Shown: in pieces, positions 1-7,739 of the stretch
Numbering within the stretch: the stretch's first letter is position 1
Layout of the letters: every line of letters starts with the position of its first letter
Assembly (NCBI RefSeq): GCF_900637555.1
Contig: NZ_LR134378.1
Coordinates: 2,738,001 to 2,802,000, forward strand
From: Lautropia mirabilis
GTDB lineage: Bacteria; Pseudomonadota; Gammaproteobacteria; Burkholderiales; Burkholderiaceae_E
DNA: 64,000 nucleotides
Reading direction: 5' to 3'
Made by a program: the position numbers and the translations under genes
Notes under the pieces: model-generated
Told to the model about the DNA's origin: nothing
Database searches by the model: none
The model's input: only the letters and a program-made list of their open reading frames with translations

Positions 1-1
1 C

Positions 2-367
2 ATCGGCGTGATGGCGGTGACGCGCGTCTACTCGACGCTGGTGTTCGTGATCGCCGCGCTGGCCGCCATCTGCCTGGGCTTTTCGCCGAAGTTCGGGGCG
101 GCCATCTCGACCATTCCGACGGCGGTGCTAGGCGGGGTATCGATCGTGGTGTTCGGGCTGATCACCATTGCCGGCGCCCGCTTCTGGGTGGAGAACCGGG
201 TGGATTTCAGCCAGAACGGCAACCTGATCGTGGCGGCGGTGACGATGATTCTGGGCGCCGGCGACTTCACGCTGCAGTTCGGCGATTTCAAGCTGGGCGG
301 CATCGGCACCGCCACCTTCGGGGCCATCATCCTGAACGCGCTGCTGAACCGCACGCGGGAGCAGTGA
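2..367 (+). CDS. uraA: Uracil/xanthine permease (NCS2 family), C-terminal part
   Basis: This is the last ~121 codons of a nucleobase:cation symporter-2 protein; the start lies to the left of the window. The family imports uracil or related bases across the inner membrane with protons. The visible part has three hydrophobic stretches, including the segment around IPTAVLGGVSIVVFG, and the late-family block GIGTATFGAIILNALL, which lines up well with the C-terminus of E. coli UraA. Uracil rather than xanthine as substrate is inferred from that resemblance. The frame is open to base 2. No terminator is seen after the stop. Confidence 0.85.
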   Translation: MGVMAVTRVYSTLVFVIAALAAICLGFSPKFGAAISTIPTAVLGGVSIVVFGLITIAGARFWVENRVDFSQNGNLIVAAVTMILGAGDFTLQFGDFKLGGIGTATFGAIILNALLNRTREQ

Positions 368-368
368 G

Positions 369-584
369 ATGAAGCCGGCCCGCCCGCTTTCCCCCGCCAC
401 TGACGGCCAGGAAGGTCACGGGCCGGCCCGGACCATCGCGCAGGCTTTTGCCCATTATGAGTATCCCGACGTGGCGGACATCACGCTGGACATTCCGCCA
501 CGCTCGCCAGCCCAACGGCCCCCGGTAGAGCTGGACCCAGACCCTGAGTCACTTACCCCACCAGCATCACCCGAATGTCGTTGA
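369..584 (+). CDS. Possible small hypothetical protein
   Basis: A 71-codon reading frame opens one base after the permease stop (TGA-G-ATG), a spacing that would allow translational coupling. The product would be Pro-rich and acidic at its C-terminus with no recognised domain. Its last 32 bases overlap the 3' end of the convergent glycerate kinase gene. It has no independent support and could be a chance frame in GC-rich DNA. Confidence 0.2.
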   Translation: MKPARPLSPATDGQEGHGPARTIAQAFAHYEYPDVADITLDIPPRSPAQRPPVELDPDPESLTPPASPECR

Positions 585-1830
585 CGTTCGTGCCGGTAGG
601 GCCGGTCATCACCAGATCACCCAGCGCGGCAAAGAAGCTGTAGCTGTCGTGGGCCCGCAGGAAGGCGCGCGGGTCCAGCTGCCGATCCCGCGCACGCGCC
701 AGCGTGTCGGGGGTGATGATGGCGCCAGCAGCATCTTCGGTGCCGTCAATGCCGTCACTGTCCGCCGCCAGTGCCCAGACGCCCTTCTGCCCGGCCAGGG
801 CCAGCGCCATGGCCAGCAGGCTTTCGGTGTTGCGCCCGCCCTTGCCGGCGCCATCCGGCCCGATGGTGACGGTGGCTTCCCCCCCTGACAGCAGCAAGGC
901 CGGTGCAGCCAGCGGCTGGCCGTAGAGTGCGGTGGAGCGTCCAATGCCAGCCAGCACGGTCCCCATCTGCGCGGCCTCGCCTTCCAGCGCATCGCCCAGG
1001 ATGAGCGGGGTCAGTCCCAGGGTGCGTGCCTCGTCGGCGGCCGCCTTCAGTGCCATCATCGGCGCGGCAATGATCTTCACCTCGGCGCGGGGATGCGGCG
1101 CGGCCGGTGTCATCGGCGTGGCCAGGATGGCCTGCGCGGCGGCGGGAAGTTCCATCCGGTAGCGGGCCACGATGGCCCGGGCCTCTTCGCGTGTGGCCGG
1201 GTCAGCAATGGTGGGGCCGGATGCGATGGCGGCCGGATCGTCGCCCGGCACGTCGGAAACGATGAGGGTGCACAGCCGCGCCGGCAGTGCAGCCTGCGCC
1301 AGCCGCCCGCCCTTGATGGCTGAGAGCTGGCGGCGCAGCACGTTCATCTCGTTGATGGTGGCGCCGCTGGCCAGCAGGATGCGGTTGAGCGCCTGCTTGT
1401 CGGCCAGCGTCATGCCCGGCCCGGGCAGCGTGAGCAGTGACGAGCCACCGCCGGAAATGAGCGCCACTACCAGGTCGTCAGGGCCTAGGCCCTGCACCGC
1501 CTGCAGGATGCGGGTGGAAGCCTGCACGCTGGCCTCGTCCGGCACCGGGTGTGCCGCCTGCAGCACCTCGATGCGGCCGGCCGGCACGGCGTGTCCGTAG
1601 CGGGTCACCACCACGCCCGAGACATCCACGTCCGGCCAGGCGGCATCCACGGCAGCCGCCATGACGGCCGCGCCCTTGCCCGCCCCCACCACCACGCAGC
1701 GCCCGCGCGGCTTCTCGGGCAGATGCCGTCGCACGGCAGCAGCCGGGTCGGCGCTTTTCACGGCAGCATCAAAGATGCGGCGCAGCGCGGCACGCGCGCT
1801 TTCGTCGTTCCAGGTCGTGTTGTTGCTCAT
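553..1830 (-). CDS. ttuD: Glycerate 2-kinase (GckA/TtuD, MOFRL family)
   Basis: Cytoplasmic kinase that phosphorylates D-glycerate to 2-phosphoglycerate, used in glyoxylate, tartrate or serine-type routes into glycolysis. The 425-residue product has the N-terminal GCK domain with a Gly-rich nucleotide motif (VVVGAGKGAA), the phosphate loop SGGGSSLLTLPG in the middle, and the C-terminal MOFRL domain with KGGRNTE and DSDGIDGTEDAAG. The start was set at 1830, not the longer frame from 1884, because GAGGAG lies just upstream and family alignment begins there. It stands alone, convergent with the permease and downstream of a strong terminator that isolates it from the copper-protein gene. Confidence 0.92.
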   Translation of the reverse strand: MSNNTTWNDESARAALRRIFDAAVKSADPAAAVRRHLPEKPRGRCVVVGAGKGAAVMAAAVDAAWPDVDVSGVVVTRYGHAVPAGRIEVLQAAHPVPDEASVQASTRILQAVQGLGPDDLVVALISGGGSSLLTLPGPGMTLADKQALNRILLASGATINEMNVLRRQLSAIKGGRLAQAALPARLCTLIVSDVPGDDPAAIASGPTIADPATREEARAIVARYRMELPAAAQAILATPMTPAAPHPRAEVKIIAAPMMALKAAADEARTLGLTPLILGDALEGEAAQMGTVLAGIGRSTALYGQPLAAPALLLSGGEATVTIGPDGAGKGGRNTESLLAMALALAGQKGVWALAADSDGIDGTEDAAGAIITPDTLARARDRQLDPRAFLRAHDSYSFFAALGDLVMTGPTGTNVNDIRVMLVG

Positions 1831-1907
1831 GGCTCCTCGCTCCTTCGGAAACGTTCTTCCACCATTTTGCATCATCACGCCCATGGAGATATTGCTCCAT
1901 TCGCATG

Positions 1908-1947
1908 AAAAAACCCGGCGCAGGAAAATCCTGCAGCCGGGTTTTTT
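1908..1947 (-). terminator. Bidirectional rho-independent terminator
   Basis: Two nested perfect stems (CCCGGC/GCCGGG outside, GCAGGA/TCCTGC inside) are flanked by six A on the left and six T on the right, so the hairpin would work on both strands. It lies 19 nt past the copper-storage gene stop on the minus strand and would block read-through into ttuD. Confidence 0.9.
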
Positions 1948-1966
1948 CAGAGGGAAAGCGAGCCGA

Positions 1967-2434
1967 TTACTTGACGGCGATCTTCTCGCAAGCCTCGACG
2001 CACTTCAGGCACGACTCGTAGCAATCCTTGCACTCGGCGTGGTGATCGATGTGCTCCTTGCAAGCGTCGGCGCACTGTTTGCATGCCTCGATGCAGATCT
2101 TGGCCTGCAGCGGGGTGAGCGGCGAACGCTGGGCGGCCAGGCTCTGCAGGGACTTGCACAGGGCCAGCATCTGGTTCACGGCCTTGGAGCAGGCAGCCAT
2201 GCTCTGGTCGCCTTCGCCCAGCAGGTTCAGGCAGTGGTTCAGGCACACTTCGGCGTGGGTGATGCACTCACCGGCAGCAGCCAGCGCACCGGCGTACAGG
2301 TTGGGAGCGGAAGGCGCAGCAGCGTGCTTGCCATGGGCGTGGGCGCCATGGTTGTGTTCGGCAGCGGCAGCGGCCAGAGGCAGGGAAGCCAGCGAGGCGA
2401 CAGCGGTGCTGCCGATGAAGGAACGACGATCCAT
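1967..2434 (-). CDS. Tat-exported copper-storage protein (Csp1-like four-helix bundle)
   Basis: The 155-residue product starts with a twin-arginine signal (MDRRSFIGST, then an Ala-rich hydrophobic core ending in AAAAA), followed by a His-rich stretch (EHNHGAHAHGKH). The mature part is predicted all-helical and holds 14 cysteines, many spaced C-x2-C or C-x3-C (ACKQCADAC, ECKDCYESCLKCVEAC). This pattern and length match Csp1-type proteins, whose helix bundle is filled with Cu(I) bound by cysteines. Export of the folded protein by Tat fits that role. The start at 2434 has AGGAGA about 7 nt upstream; the longer frame to 2719 is not coding. Copper as the metal is inferred from the family. Confidence 0.88.
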   Translation of the reverse strand: MDRRSFIGSTAVASLASLPLAAAAAEHNHGAHAHGKHAAAPSAPNLYAGALAAAGECITHAEVCLNHCLNLLGEGDQSMAACSKAVNQMLALCKSLQSLAAQRSPLTPLQAKICIEACKQCADACKEHIDHHAECKDCYESCLKCVEACEKIAVK

Positions 2435-2471
2435 TCGGGTTCTCCTGTTGAGGGGGGATTTGAGATAACTG

Positions 2472-2501
2472 CTAATAAGCGAGAGATCGAAGTTTAGCCA
2501 A
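2472..2501 (-). promoter_or_regulatory. Candidate sigma70 promoter for the copper-storage gene
   Basis: On the minus strand TTGGCT (2501-2496) and TATTAG (2477-2472) are 18 nt apart and lie about 40-65 nt upstream of the start codon. Both boxes match consensus at four of six positions. No clear copper-responsive dyad was seen. Confidence 0.35.
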
Positions 2502-2579
2502 GGCAGGCATTTCATGCAGGAAATACCTGTCACAGTCTGCCAAATATGAAATCTCTGCCGACAGAAGGGGAATGCGCCC

Positions 2580-2819
2580 TTAGGGGCACGCCTGCAGGTG
2601 CGCCTGCAGCTTCGCCTCGTCCAGATGCCAGTGACAGATCTCCACGTCACCGTCCAGCAGCACGGGCACCAGCTCGTTATAGCGCGCCACCAGTGCCTCG
2701 TCGGCGTCCACGTCGACAACCTCGATGTCGAAGCCGTGGGCCTCGCGCCAGGGCTGCAGCGCGTCCAGCATCTTCTGGCACAGGCTGCAGTAGCTGCGCG
2801 ACAGCAGCGTGAGCTTCAT
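2580..2819 (-). CDS. Glutaredoxin-family (DUF836-type) thiol-redox protein
   Basis: A 79-residue protein with a thioredoxin-fold pattern: beta strand [10 protein letters not shown], active-site-like C-S-L-C at residues 11-14, helix, then [13 protein letters not shown] and the cis-Pro region [10 protein letters not shown]. Small glutaredoxin-like proteins of this type are common in proteobacteria; the partner is unknown. Its ATG overlaps the ispH stop (ATGA at 2819-2816), so the two are probably translationally coupled. A redox partner for the neighbouring Fe-S enzyme IspH is an inference from this coupling only. Confidence 0.8.
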   Translation of the reverse strand: MKLTLLSRSYCSLCQKMLDALQPWREAHGFDIEVVDVDADEALVARYNELVPVLLDGDVEICHWHLDEAKLQAHLQACP

Positions 2820-3940
2820 GCGGAGGTGTCCGCGTCGGAGGCCCCGGCTGCATCGTCGTCTGCAGCTTCGCCCTTGGCCTGCGGGCGCCGGACCGCCAGC
2901 CCCTTGGGCAGCGGGAAGGCCATGTTTTCCTGAACGCCTTCCAGCGGTCGCACGGACTTCACGCCCAGCTCGCGCAGGCGCGCCACCAGCTCGTCGACCA
3001 GGATCTCGGGCGCCGACGCGCCAGCGCTGATGCCGACGCGCTTGCGCCCTTCCAGCCAAGCCGGGTTGAGCTGCGCGGCGCTGCCGATCAGGTAAGCCTC
3101 GCAGCCGTGGCGCTCGGCCACTTCGCGCAGCCGGTTGCTGTTGGAGCTGGACGGGCTGCCGATGATCAGCACCAGGTCGCACTGCGGCGCCATGAACTTC
3201 ACGGCGTCCTGGCGGTTCTGGGTGGCGTAGCAGATGTCCTGCTTCTTGGGCTCGTTGATCTGCGGGAAGCGCCGACGCAACGCCTCGATGACGGTGCGGC
3301 AGTCGTCCACCGACAGGGTGGTCTGGGTGACATAGGCCAGCGACACGCCCTCGGGCACCTGCAGCTGCTCCACGTCGGCCTCGGTCTCCACCAGGTAGAT
3401 GCCATCATCGGCCTGACCCATGGTGCCTTCCACCTCGGGGTGGCCGGCGTGGCCAATCATGATGACGTGGTGGCCTTCCTTGCGCATCTTGGCCACTTCC
3501 ACATGCACCTTGGTGACCAGCGGACAGGTAGCGTCAAAGACCTGCAGACCACGCCCGGAAGCCTCGGCCCGCACGGCGCGCGACACGCCATGGGCAGAAA
3601 AGATCACCGTGGCACCGTCGGGCACCTCGTCCAGCTCGTCGACGAAGATGGCGCCCTTCTCGCGCAGCGTGGAGACCACGTAGTCGTTGTGGACGATCTC
3701 GTGCCGCACGTAGATGGGCGCGCCATGCAGCGCCAGCGCGCGCTCGACGATGGTGATGGCGCGATCCACCCCAGCACAGAAACCGCGCGGCTGCGCCAGC
3801 AGCACGGCCTCTTCGCCGTCAGGCAGCGGCGCGGCCAGCAGCGCCTCCACGTCGGCCTGCATCTCGGCCGGGCCCCCGGCCCCGCCCGGCTTGCGGTGCA
3901 GGTCCACCGTGGTCAGGTCAACCTCGTTCGTCGATCCCAT
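2816..3940 (-). CDS. ispH: 4-hydroxy-3-methylbut-2-enyl diphosphate reductase
   Basis: Last enzyme of the MEP isoprenoid pathway; it reduces HMBPP to IPP and DMAPP with a [4Fe-4S] cluster. The three cluster cysteines are visible in [11 protein letters not shown] (Cys55), [13 protein letters not shown] and [13 protein letters not shown]; the substrate-binding SSSNSNRL and the AGASAPE block are also present. The 374-residue product has about 45 residues before the conserved core compared with the E. coli enzyme; Met27 (base 3862) is an alternative start. The ATG at 3940 follows the fkpB stop directly, giving the operon fkpB-ispH-glutaredoxin. Confidence 0.96.
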   Translation of the reverse strand: MGSTNEVDLTTVDLHRKPGGAGGPAEMQADVEALLAAPLPDGEEAVLLAQPRGFCAGVDRAITIVERALALHGAPIYVRHEIVHNDYVVSTLREKGAIFVDELDEVPDGATVIFSAHGVSRAVRAEASGRGLQVFDATCPLVTKVHVEVAKMRKEGHHVIMIGHAGHPEVEGTMGQADDGIYLVETEADVEQLQVPEGVSLAYVTQTTLSVDDCRTVIEALRRRFPQINEPKKQDICYATQNRQDAVKFMAPQCDLVLIIGSPSSSNSNRLREVAERHGCEAYLIGSAAQLNPAWLEGRKRVGISAGASAPEILVDELVARLRELGVKSVRPLEGVQENMAFPLPKGLAVRRPQAKGEAADDDAAGASDADTSA

Positions 3941-4453
3941 TCAGAGCACCCCCAGCAGCTTCACCTCGAAGCGCACGGCCTTGCCGGCCAACGGATGGTT
4001 GAAGTCGAAGAGCGCACCGGTCTCGTCCTGCTCCTTCAGCACACCGGCAAAGCGGCTGCCATCAGGGGCGGGAAATTCCACCAGATCACCGGGCTGATAG
4101 GTGCCGGCGTCGTCGGGCAGGCTGTCGCGCTCAAGCAGTGCGTTGGAGACGCGCTGGATGAGGTCGGGATTGCGCTGGCCGAAGGCCTCGCCCGGCGGCA
4201 GTTCGAAGATGCGGTGCTCGCCATCGGCCATTCCGACGAGGCAATTTTCCAGCACTTCAGACATCTGGCCGATACCCAGCTGCAGGGTGGCCGGCTTACC
4301 TTCAAAGGTGTTGATCACATCGGCGCCGTTTTCCGGCAGGCTCAGGCGGTAATGCAGCGTGAGAAACGACTGCGGCCCCACCCGGGCAGGCTCGGAAGCG
4401 GCAGGAGCACCTGAAGACAGGGAAGCAGACTCGGATGAAACAGAATCGGTCAT
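3941..4453 (-). CDS. fkpB: FKBP-type peptidyl-prolyl cis-trans isomerase (FkpB/SlpA)
   Basis: Predicted cytoplasmic prolyl isomerase/chaperone of 170 residues. The FKBP core begins at about residue 30 (SFLTLHYRLSL), then FEGKPATLQLGIGQM and LPPGEAFGQRNPDLIQRV, with the insert-in-flap region and the closing DFNHPLAGKAVRFEVKLL typical of SlpA proteins. The first ~28 residues are Ser/Ala-rich. The start at 4453 was preferred to the longer frame from 4543. FkpB next to IspH is a common proteobacterial arrangement. The gene is divergent from radC. Confidence 0.92.
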   Translation of the reverse strand: MTDSVSSESASLSSGAPAASEPARVGPQSFLTLHYRLSLPENGADVINTFEGKPATLQLGIGQMSEVLENCLVGMADGEHRIFELPPGEAFGQRNPDLIQRVSNALLERDSLPDDAGTYQPGDLVEFPAPDGSRFAGVLKEQDETGALFDFNHPLAGKAVRFEVKLLGVL

Positions 4454-4554
4454 GGATGACGGGCGCGTCCGCCCGGAAAGGAATGAGGGGGTGTCATGAA
4501 AGAACCGTACCCGACATTGTAGAAGACGACGGCCTGGCCACAACAGAGGCGGCC

Positions 4555-5292
4555 ATGCTGGCGATGATCGGGCCGGACGGTTTTCTGCGCCGCGATCGGC
4601 ACCCGCTGGACGGGGCGCCGCTTGCCCAGTGGCCCGAGGCCGAGCGCCCGCGCGAGCGGCTGCTGCGCCATGGGGCCGAAGCGCTGTCCAGCGCCGAGCT
4701 GCTGGCCATCCTGCTGCGCACCGGCACGCGGGGCCAGTCGGCCGTGGGGCTGGCGCTGCAGCTTCTGAACCAGAGCAACCGGTCGCTGACCCGGCTGCTG
4801 TCCACCGAACCGGCGCAGCTGATGCGCATGGTCGGTCTGGGGCCGGCGCGGGCCACCACGCTGGCCGTGGTCATCGAGCTGGCGCGCCGGGTGGCCCGTG
4901 AACAGATGGAACAGAACACGCTTCTGGACAACCCCGACGCGGTGCGCGAGTACTTGGGACTCACGCTGCGCGGGCTGGAGCACGAGGCGTTCGTGGCGCT
5001 CTTTCTGAACAGCCAGCACCGGCTGATCACGGCCGACATGATGTTCCGGGGCACGGTGAACCAGACGGCCGTCTACCCGCGCGAGGTGCTCAAGCACGCG
5101 CTGAAGCTCAACGCCGCCGCCGTGATCCTGTCGCACAATCATCCTTCCGGCCATCCCGAGCCCAGCGACGCCGATCTGTCGCTGACCCGCACGCTGCAGG
5201 CGGTGCTGGGCCAGGTGGACATCCGCGTGCTGGATCACATCATCGTGGCGGGCAGCCAGCAGTATTCGTTCGCGCAGCACGGGCTGCTGTAG
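4555..5292 (+). CDS. radC: RadC family JAB/JAMM-domain protein
   Basis: The RadC family (UPF0758) has an N-terminal helix-hairpin-helix-like part and a C-terminal JAMM metalloprotease-like domain; its real function is unsettled despite the DNA repair name. Visible are WPEAERPRERLLRHGAEALSSAELLAILLRTGTRG at the start of the core (written here as the family signature), then E.HEAFVALFLN and the metal motif SHNHPSGHPEPSDAD. The frame is open from 4435, but a start at 4555 leaves room for promoters between it and divergent fkpB, has AGAGG 5 nt upstream and gives 245 residues, close to the family length. ATG 4483 is an alternative. Confidence 0.88.
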   Translation: MLAMIGPDGFLRRDRHPLDGAPLAQWPEAERPRERLLRHGAEALSSAELLAILLRTGTRGQSAVGLALQLLNQSNRSLTRLLSTEPAQLMRMVGLGPARATTLAVVIELARRVAREQMEQNTLLDNPDAVREYLGLTLRGLEHEAFVALFLNSQHRLITADMMFRGTVNQTAVYPREVLKHALKLNAAAVILSHNHPSGHPEPSDADLSLTRTLQAVLGQVDIRVLDHIIVAGSQQYSFAQHGLL

Positions 5293-5321
5293 ACGGCCGT
5301 GGCGCCGTGCCAGCAGCCAAC

Positions 5322-5350
5322 TTGTTCCGGGTTTCAGATCCAGCTATAAT
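5322..5350 (+). promoter_or_regulatory. Strong sigma70 promoter of rpmB-rpmG
   Basis: TTGTTC (5322-5327) and a perfect TATAAT (5345-5350) are separated by 17 nt. The predicted transcription start is near 5357, about 255 nt upstream of rpmB. This is the best consensus promoter in the window. Confidence 0.8.
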
Positions 5351-5356
5351 GCACGG

Positions 5357-5613
5357 CTTTAGTGGGCTCTGCGCGTTCAGGTGACACAAGGTTGTGTCAC
5401 GGGTGCCGGGCCTTCGTTCAACCTCTACAGACACCACGTGGTCTGGTGGCGCTTGGCCAGAAGAAGGTTGCCACTGCGGGCGGGTGCAGCCCTGCAGTCC
5501 CTGCCGGAACACGGCAACGGGCCTGCGGCATCCCCCACCCGGTGCGCAGGTTCGGAAGGCACCCTTTTCCAGCGCATGGGCCAGCCACGCCGCAACAGGA
5601 CAGGAACAGCATC
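5357..5613 (+). promoter_or_regulatory. Long structured 5' leader of the rpmB-rpmG mRNA
   Basis: About 255 nt lie between the predicted transcription start and rpmB. The leader contains a perfect 9-bp inverted repeat, GTGACACAA-GG-TTGTGTCAC (5381-5400), and a hairpin TGCCG-GAACA-CGGCA (5502-5516). GGGTGCC (5401-5407) is complementary to GGCACCC (5558-5564), which is followed by TTTT; the same 3' segment can instead pair locally with GGTGC (5541-5545). The two mutually exclusive pairings in front of a U-run look like an attenuation or autoregulatory leader. No riboswitch class was recognised. The rest of the non-coding stretch 5293-5356 holds only the promoter. Confidence 0.5.
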
Positions 5614-5844
5614 ATGGCAAAAGTCTGCCAAGTCACGGGCAAGGGCCCGATGGTCGGGAACAACGTTTCCCACGCAAACAACAAGACCAAGCGTCGTTTC
5701 CTGCCCAACCTGCAGCAACGCCGCCTGTGGGTGGAAAGCGAACAGCGCTATGTCCGCCTTCGCGTGACGGCTGCCGGCCTGCGCAAGATCGACAAGCTGG
5801 GCGTCGAGGCCGTTCTGGCCGAGATCAACGCCGCCAAGGCCTGA
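5614..5844 (+). CDS. rpmB: 50S ribosomal protein L28
   Basis: Large-subunit ribosomal protein of 76 residues. It begins [17 protein letters not shown], a near-universal L28 start, and continues with [22 protein letters not shown] lies 8-12 nt upstream of the ATG. It is first in a two-gene operon with rpmG, 42 nt downstream, behind a strong promoter and a long leader. The longer frame from 5362 covers the leader and is not expected to be translated. Confidence 0.97.
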   Translation: MAKVCQVTGKGPMVGNNVSHANNKTKRRFLPNLQQRRLWVESEQRYVRLRVTAAGLRKIDKLGVEAVLAEINAAKA

Positions 5845-5886
5845 TCCCCTCAGCCCGAACCGACCTCACCTCCCGGGAGACCCGAC

Positions 5887-6042
5887 ATGCGTGACAAGAT
5901 CAAACTGGAATCGACCGCCGGTACCGGTCATTTCTACACCACCACCAAGAACAAGCGTACCCAGCCGGAAAAGATGGAAATCAAGAAGTACGATCCGGTT
6001 GCCCGCAAGCACGTTCCCTACAAGGAAACCAAGATCAAGTGA
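5887..6042 (+). CDS. rpmG: 50S ribosomal protein L33
   Basis: A 51-residue large-subunit protein, [20 protein letters not shown] followed by [21 protein letters not shown] and the Lys-rich end KETKIK. It matches the L33 family in length and sequence. It lacks the Cys pairs of zinc-binding L33 forms, so it is the zinc-independent type. GGGAGA is 8-13 nt upstream of the ATG. It is cotranscribed with rpmB and followed by a terminator. Confidence 0.97.
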   Translation: MRDKIKLESTAGTGHFYTTTKNKRTQPEKMEIKKYDPVARKHVPYKETKIK

Positions 6043-6091
6043 TCCCGGTCGGGCTGCCCCTGCGGCAGCCGTCCATCACCCGATCTGCAAG

Positions 6092-6126
6092 AACCGGCCC
6101 CGCGCCTCGCGCTGGCCGGTTTTTTG
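6092..6126 (+). terminator. Rho-independent terminator of rpmB-rpmG
   Basis: Stem AACCGGCC (6092-6099) pairs with GGCCGGTT (6114-6121) around a GC-rich loop, followed by further T residues up to 6125. It lies 50 nt past rpmG and before the convergent RsmB gene. Confidence 0.85.
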
Positions 6127-6284
6127 TTGCCTGCCGCCAGCGCTGCCCGGATGGCATGGTGGTTGGTCACTGCTGCATGATGGCAAGGCGCGGCCTGCCC
6201 GGCAGCACCTGCAAGTGCGCGCTGCCCGGACCTGCCTCCCGGGCAGGCCTGGGATACAGCGGGATACGGCGATATCGACGCGGC

Positions 6285-7715
6285 TCAGGCCCGCGTCCAG
6301 CTGGCCATGAAGAAGACGTCACCGCCCTCGGGCTGCGGCAGCCAGTAGCGCTGTGCAACGGGTTGCAACGACACGGCGGGCCAAGCCGGGTCCGTGGCTT
6401 GCACGCCCCCTGCTCCCACTGCGCCGCCTGACCCGGTCGGGTCCGCTGCCCTTTCCGCGGCACCAGCTGCACCAGCTGCGCCGCCGACAGCAGATACCCC
6501 GCCCGCCTTGTGGGCCAGCCAGGCCATCTGCGCCTCGTTCTCGTCGGCCAGCAGGCTGCAGGTGGCGTAGACCAGGCGACCGCCCGGGCGCAGCAGGCGC
6601 GCAGCAGCGGCCATGATCTGCCGTTGCAGCTGCCGATAGTGCGCGACTTCCTGCGGCTGCAGCCGCCACTTCAGGTCCGGATGGCGGCGCAGCGTGCCAC
6701 TGCCGCTGCACGGTGCATCCACCAGCACCAGATCGGCCCAGCCCTGGTAGCGCGCCAGGCGCGCGTCGAGGCTGTCCTTCAGACGCATCTGCGTCACGAT
6801 GTCCACGCCGGCCCGCTTGAGCCGCGGCCCCAGCCGGGACAGGCGGGCCTCGTCGGTATCAAAGGCCAGTACCTGACCCTGGTTGCGCATCCGCGCCGCC
6901 AGTGCGAGCGTCTTGCCGCCGGCGCCTGCACAGAAGTCGATGACCCGCTCACCTCGCCGGGCCGCGCCGCATTCGGCAATGGCCTGGCTGCCGGCATCCT
7001 GCAGCTCGAACCAGCCGTTCTCGAAAAGCGGCAGCCGGATGAGTGCCGGCCGACCCGTCACCCGCAGCGCCGCAGGTGCCTCAGGGACGGTCTCGGCGGC
7101 CACGCCCGCCTCGGCCAGCTTCTTCTGCAGCGCCGTGGCCTTGCCCTTGAGCAGGTTGCTGCGAATCTCGATGGCAGCCGGCAGCAGCAAGGTGGCTGCC
7201 AGCGCCTCGGCCTGCTCGCCATGGGTGGCGGCAAGCCCTTCCCACAGCCAGTCCGGCAGGCTGAAGCGCACGGCCGGCGGTTGCTGTTCCAGCCACTGAC
7301 GATAGGCCGCGGCTTCGGGTCCGGCATTGGTCCGCAGCGCCTCAGAAAGGCGCATCAGGCCCGGCAGGCGCTCCCGGACAGCCGAAGCCTGTCCGTCGGC
7401 GTCCGCGCGGCCGCCCTCCTCCAGGAAGGACTCGTAGGCCCGGCCATGGCGCAGCACGTCATAGACCCGGTCCGACAGCCAGCGGCGATCACGCGCCCCC
7501 AGCGACGGGTGCCGGCGCAGCCACGCTCCCAGTTGCTGGTCGGCGGGGGCAGTCTTCCCCCAGGCGGATGACGGGGTGGCAAAGAGCCGTTCGGCCTGCG
7601 CGGCATCGGCCGGCAGCACGGCGGCCAACGCATCGGCGGCCAGCCCAAGCAGCCGGGCATCGATGCGCGGCGGCATGTCGCGTGCGCCGGACTCCTGCGG
7701 GGTTCTGTCGTTCAT
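6285..7715 (-). CDS. RsmB/NOP-family 16S rRNA cytosine-C5 methyltransferase
   Basis: SAM-dependent RNA methyltransferase that makes m5C in rRNA. The N-terminal third (residues ~1-150) is helical and NusB-like; the C-terminal Rossmann domain shows VIDFCAGAGGKTLALAA (SAM loop), AFDTDEARL, and the two catalytic cysteines in DAPCSGSGTLRRHPDLKW and YATCSLLADENEAQ. About 40 Ala/Gly-rich residues lie between the last catalytic motif and the C-terminus, a low-complexity insert. At 476 residues it is somewhat longer than E. coli RsmB. No good Shine-Dalgarno is visible at the chosen start; Met14 is an alternative. It follows purN by 24 nt on the same strand and is probably cotranscribed with it. Exact target position is not deducible. 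Confidence 0.88.
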   Translation of the reverse strand: MNDRTPQESGARDMPPRIDARLLGLAADALAAVLPADAAQAERLFATPSSAWGKTAPADQQLGAWLRRHPSLGARDRRWLSDRVYDVLRHGRAYESFLEEGGRADADGQASAVRERLPGLMRLSEALRTNAGPEAAAYRQWLEQQPPAVRFSLPDWLWEGLAATHGEQAEALAATLLLPAAIEIRSNLLKGKATALQKKLAEAGVAAETVPEAPAALRVTGRPALIRLPLFENGWFELQDAGSQAIAECGAARRGERVIDFCAGAGGKTLALAARMRNQGQVLAFDTDEARLSRLGPRLKRAGVDIVTQMRLKDSLDARLARYQGWADLVLVDAPCSGSGTLRRHPDLKWRLQPQEVAHYRQLQRQIMAAAARLLRPGGRLVYATCSLLADENEAQMAWLAHKAGGVSAVGGAAGAAGAAERAADPTGSGGAVGAGGVQATDPAWPAVSLQPVAQRYWLPQPEGGDVFFMASWTRA

Positions 7716-7739
7716 GCGTAATGCCGAGGAAAGAGTGAA

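Noticed and set aside
5401-5613. Cobalamin riboswitch in the rpmB leader
   Set aside because: A GCCACTG sequence recalled that class, but no B12 box or other core elements are present and the downstream genes do not fit.
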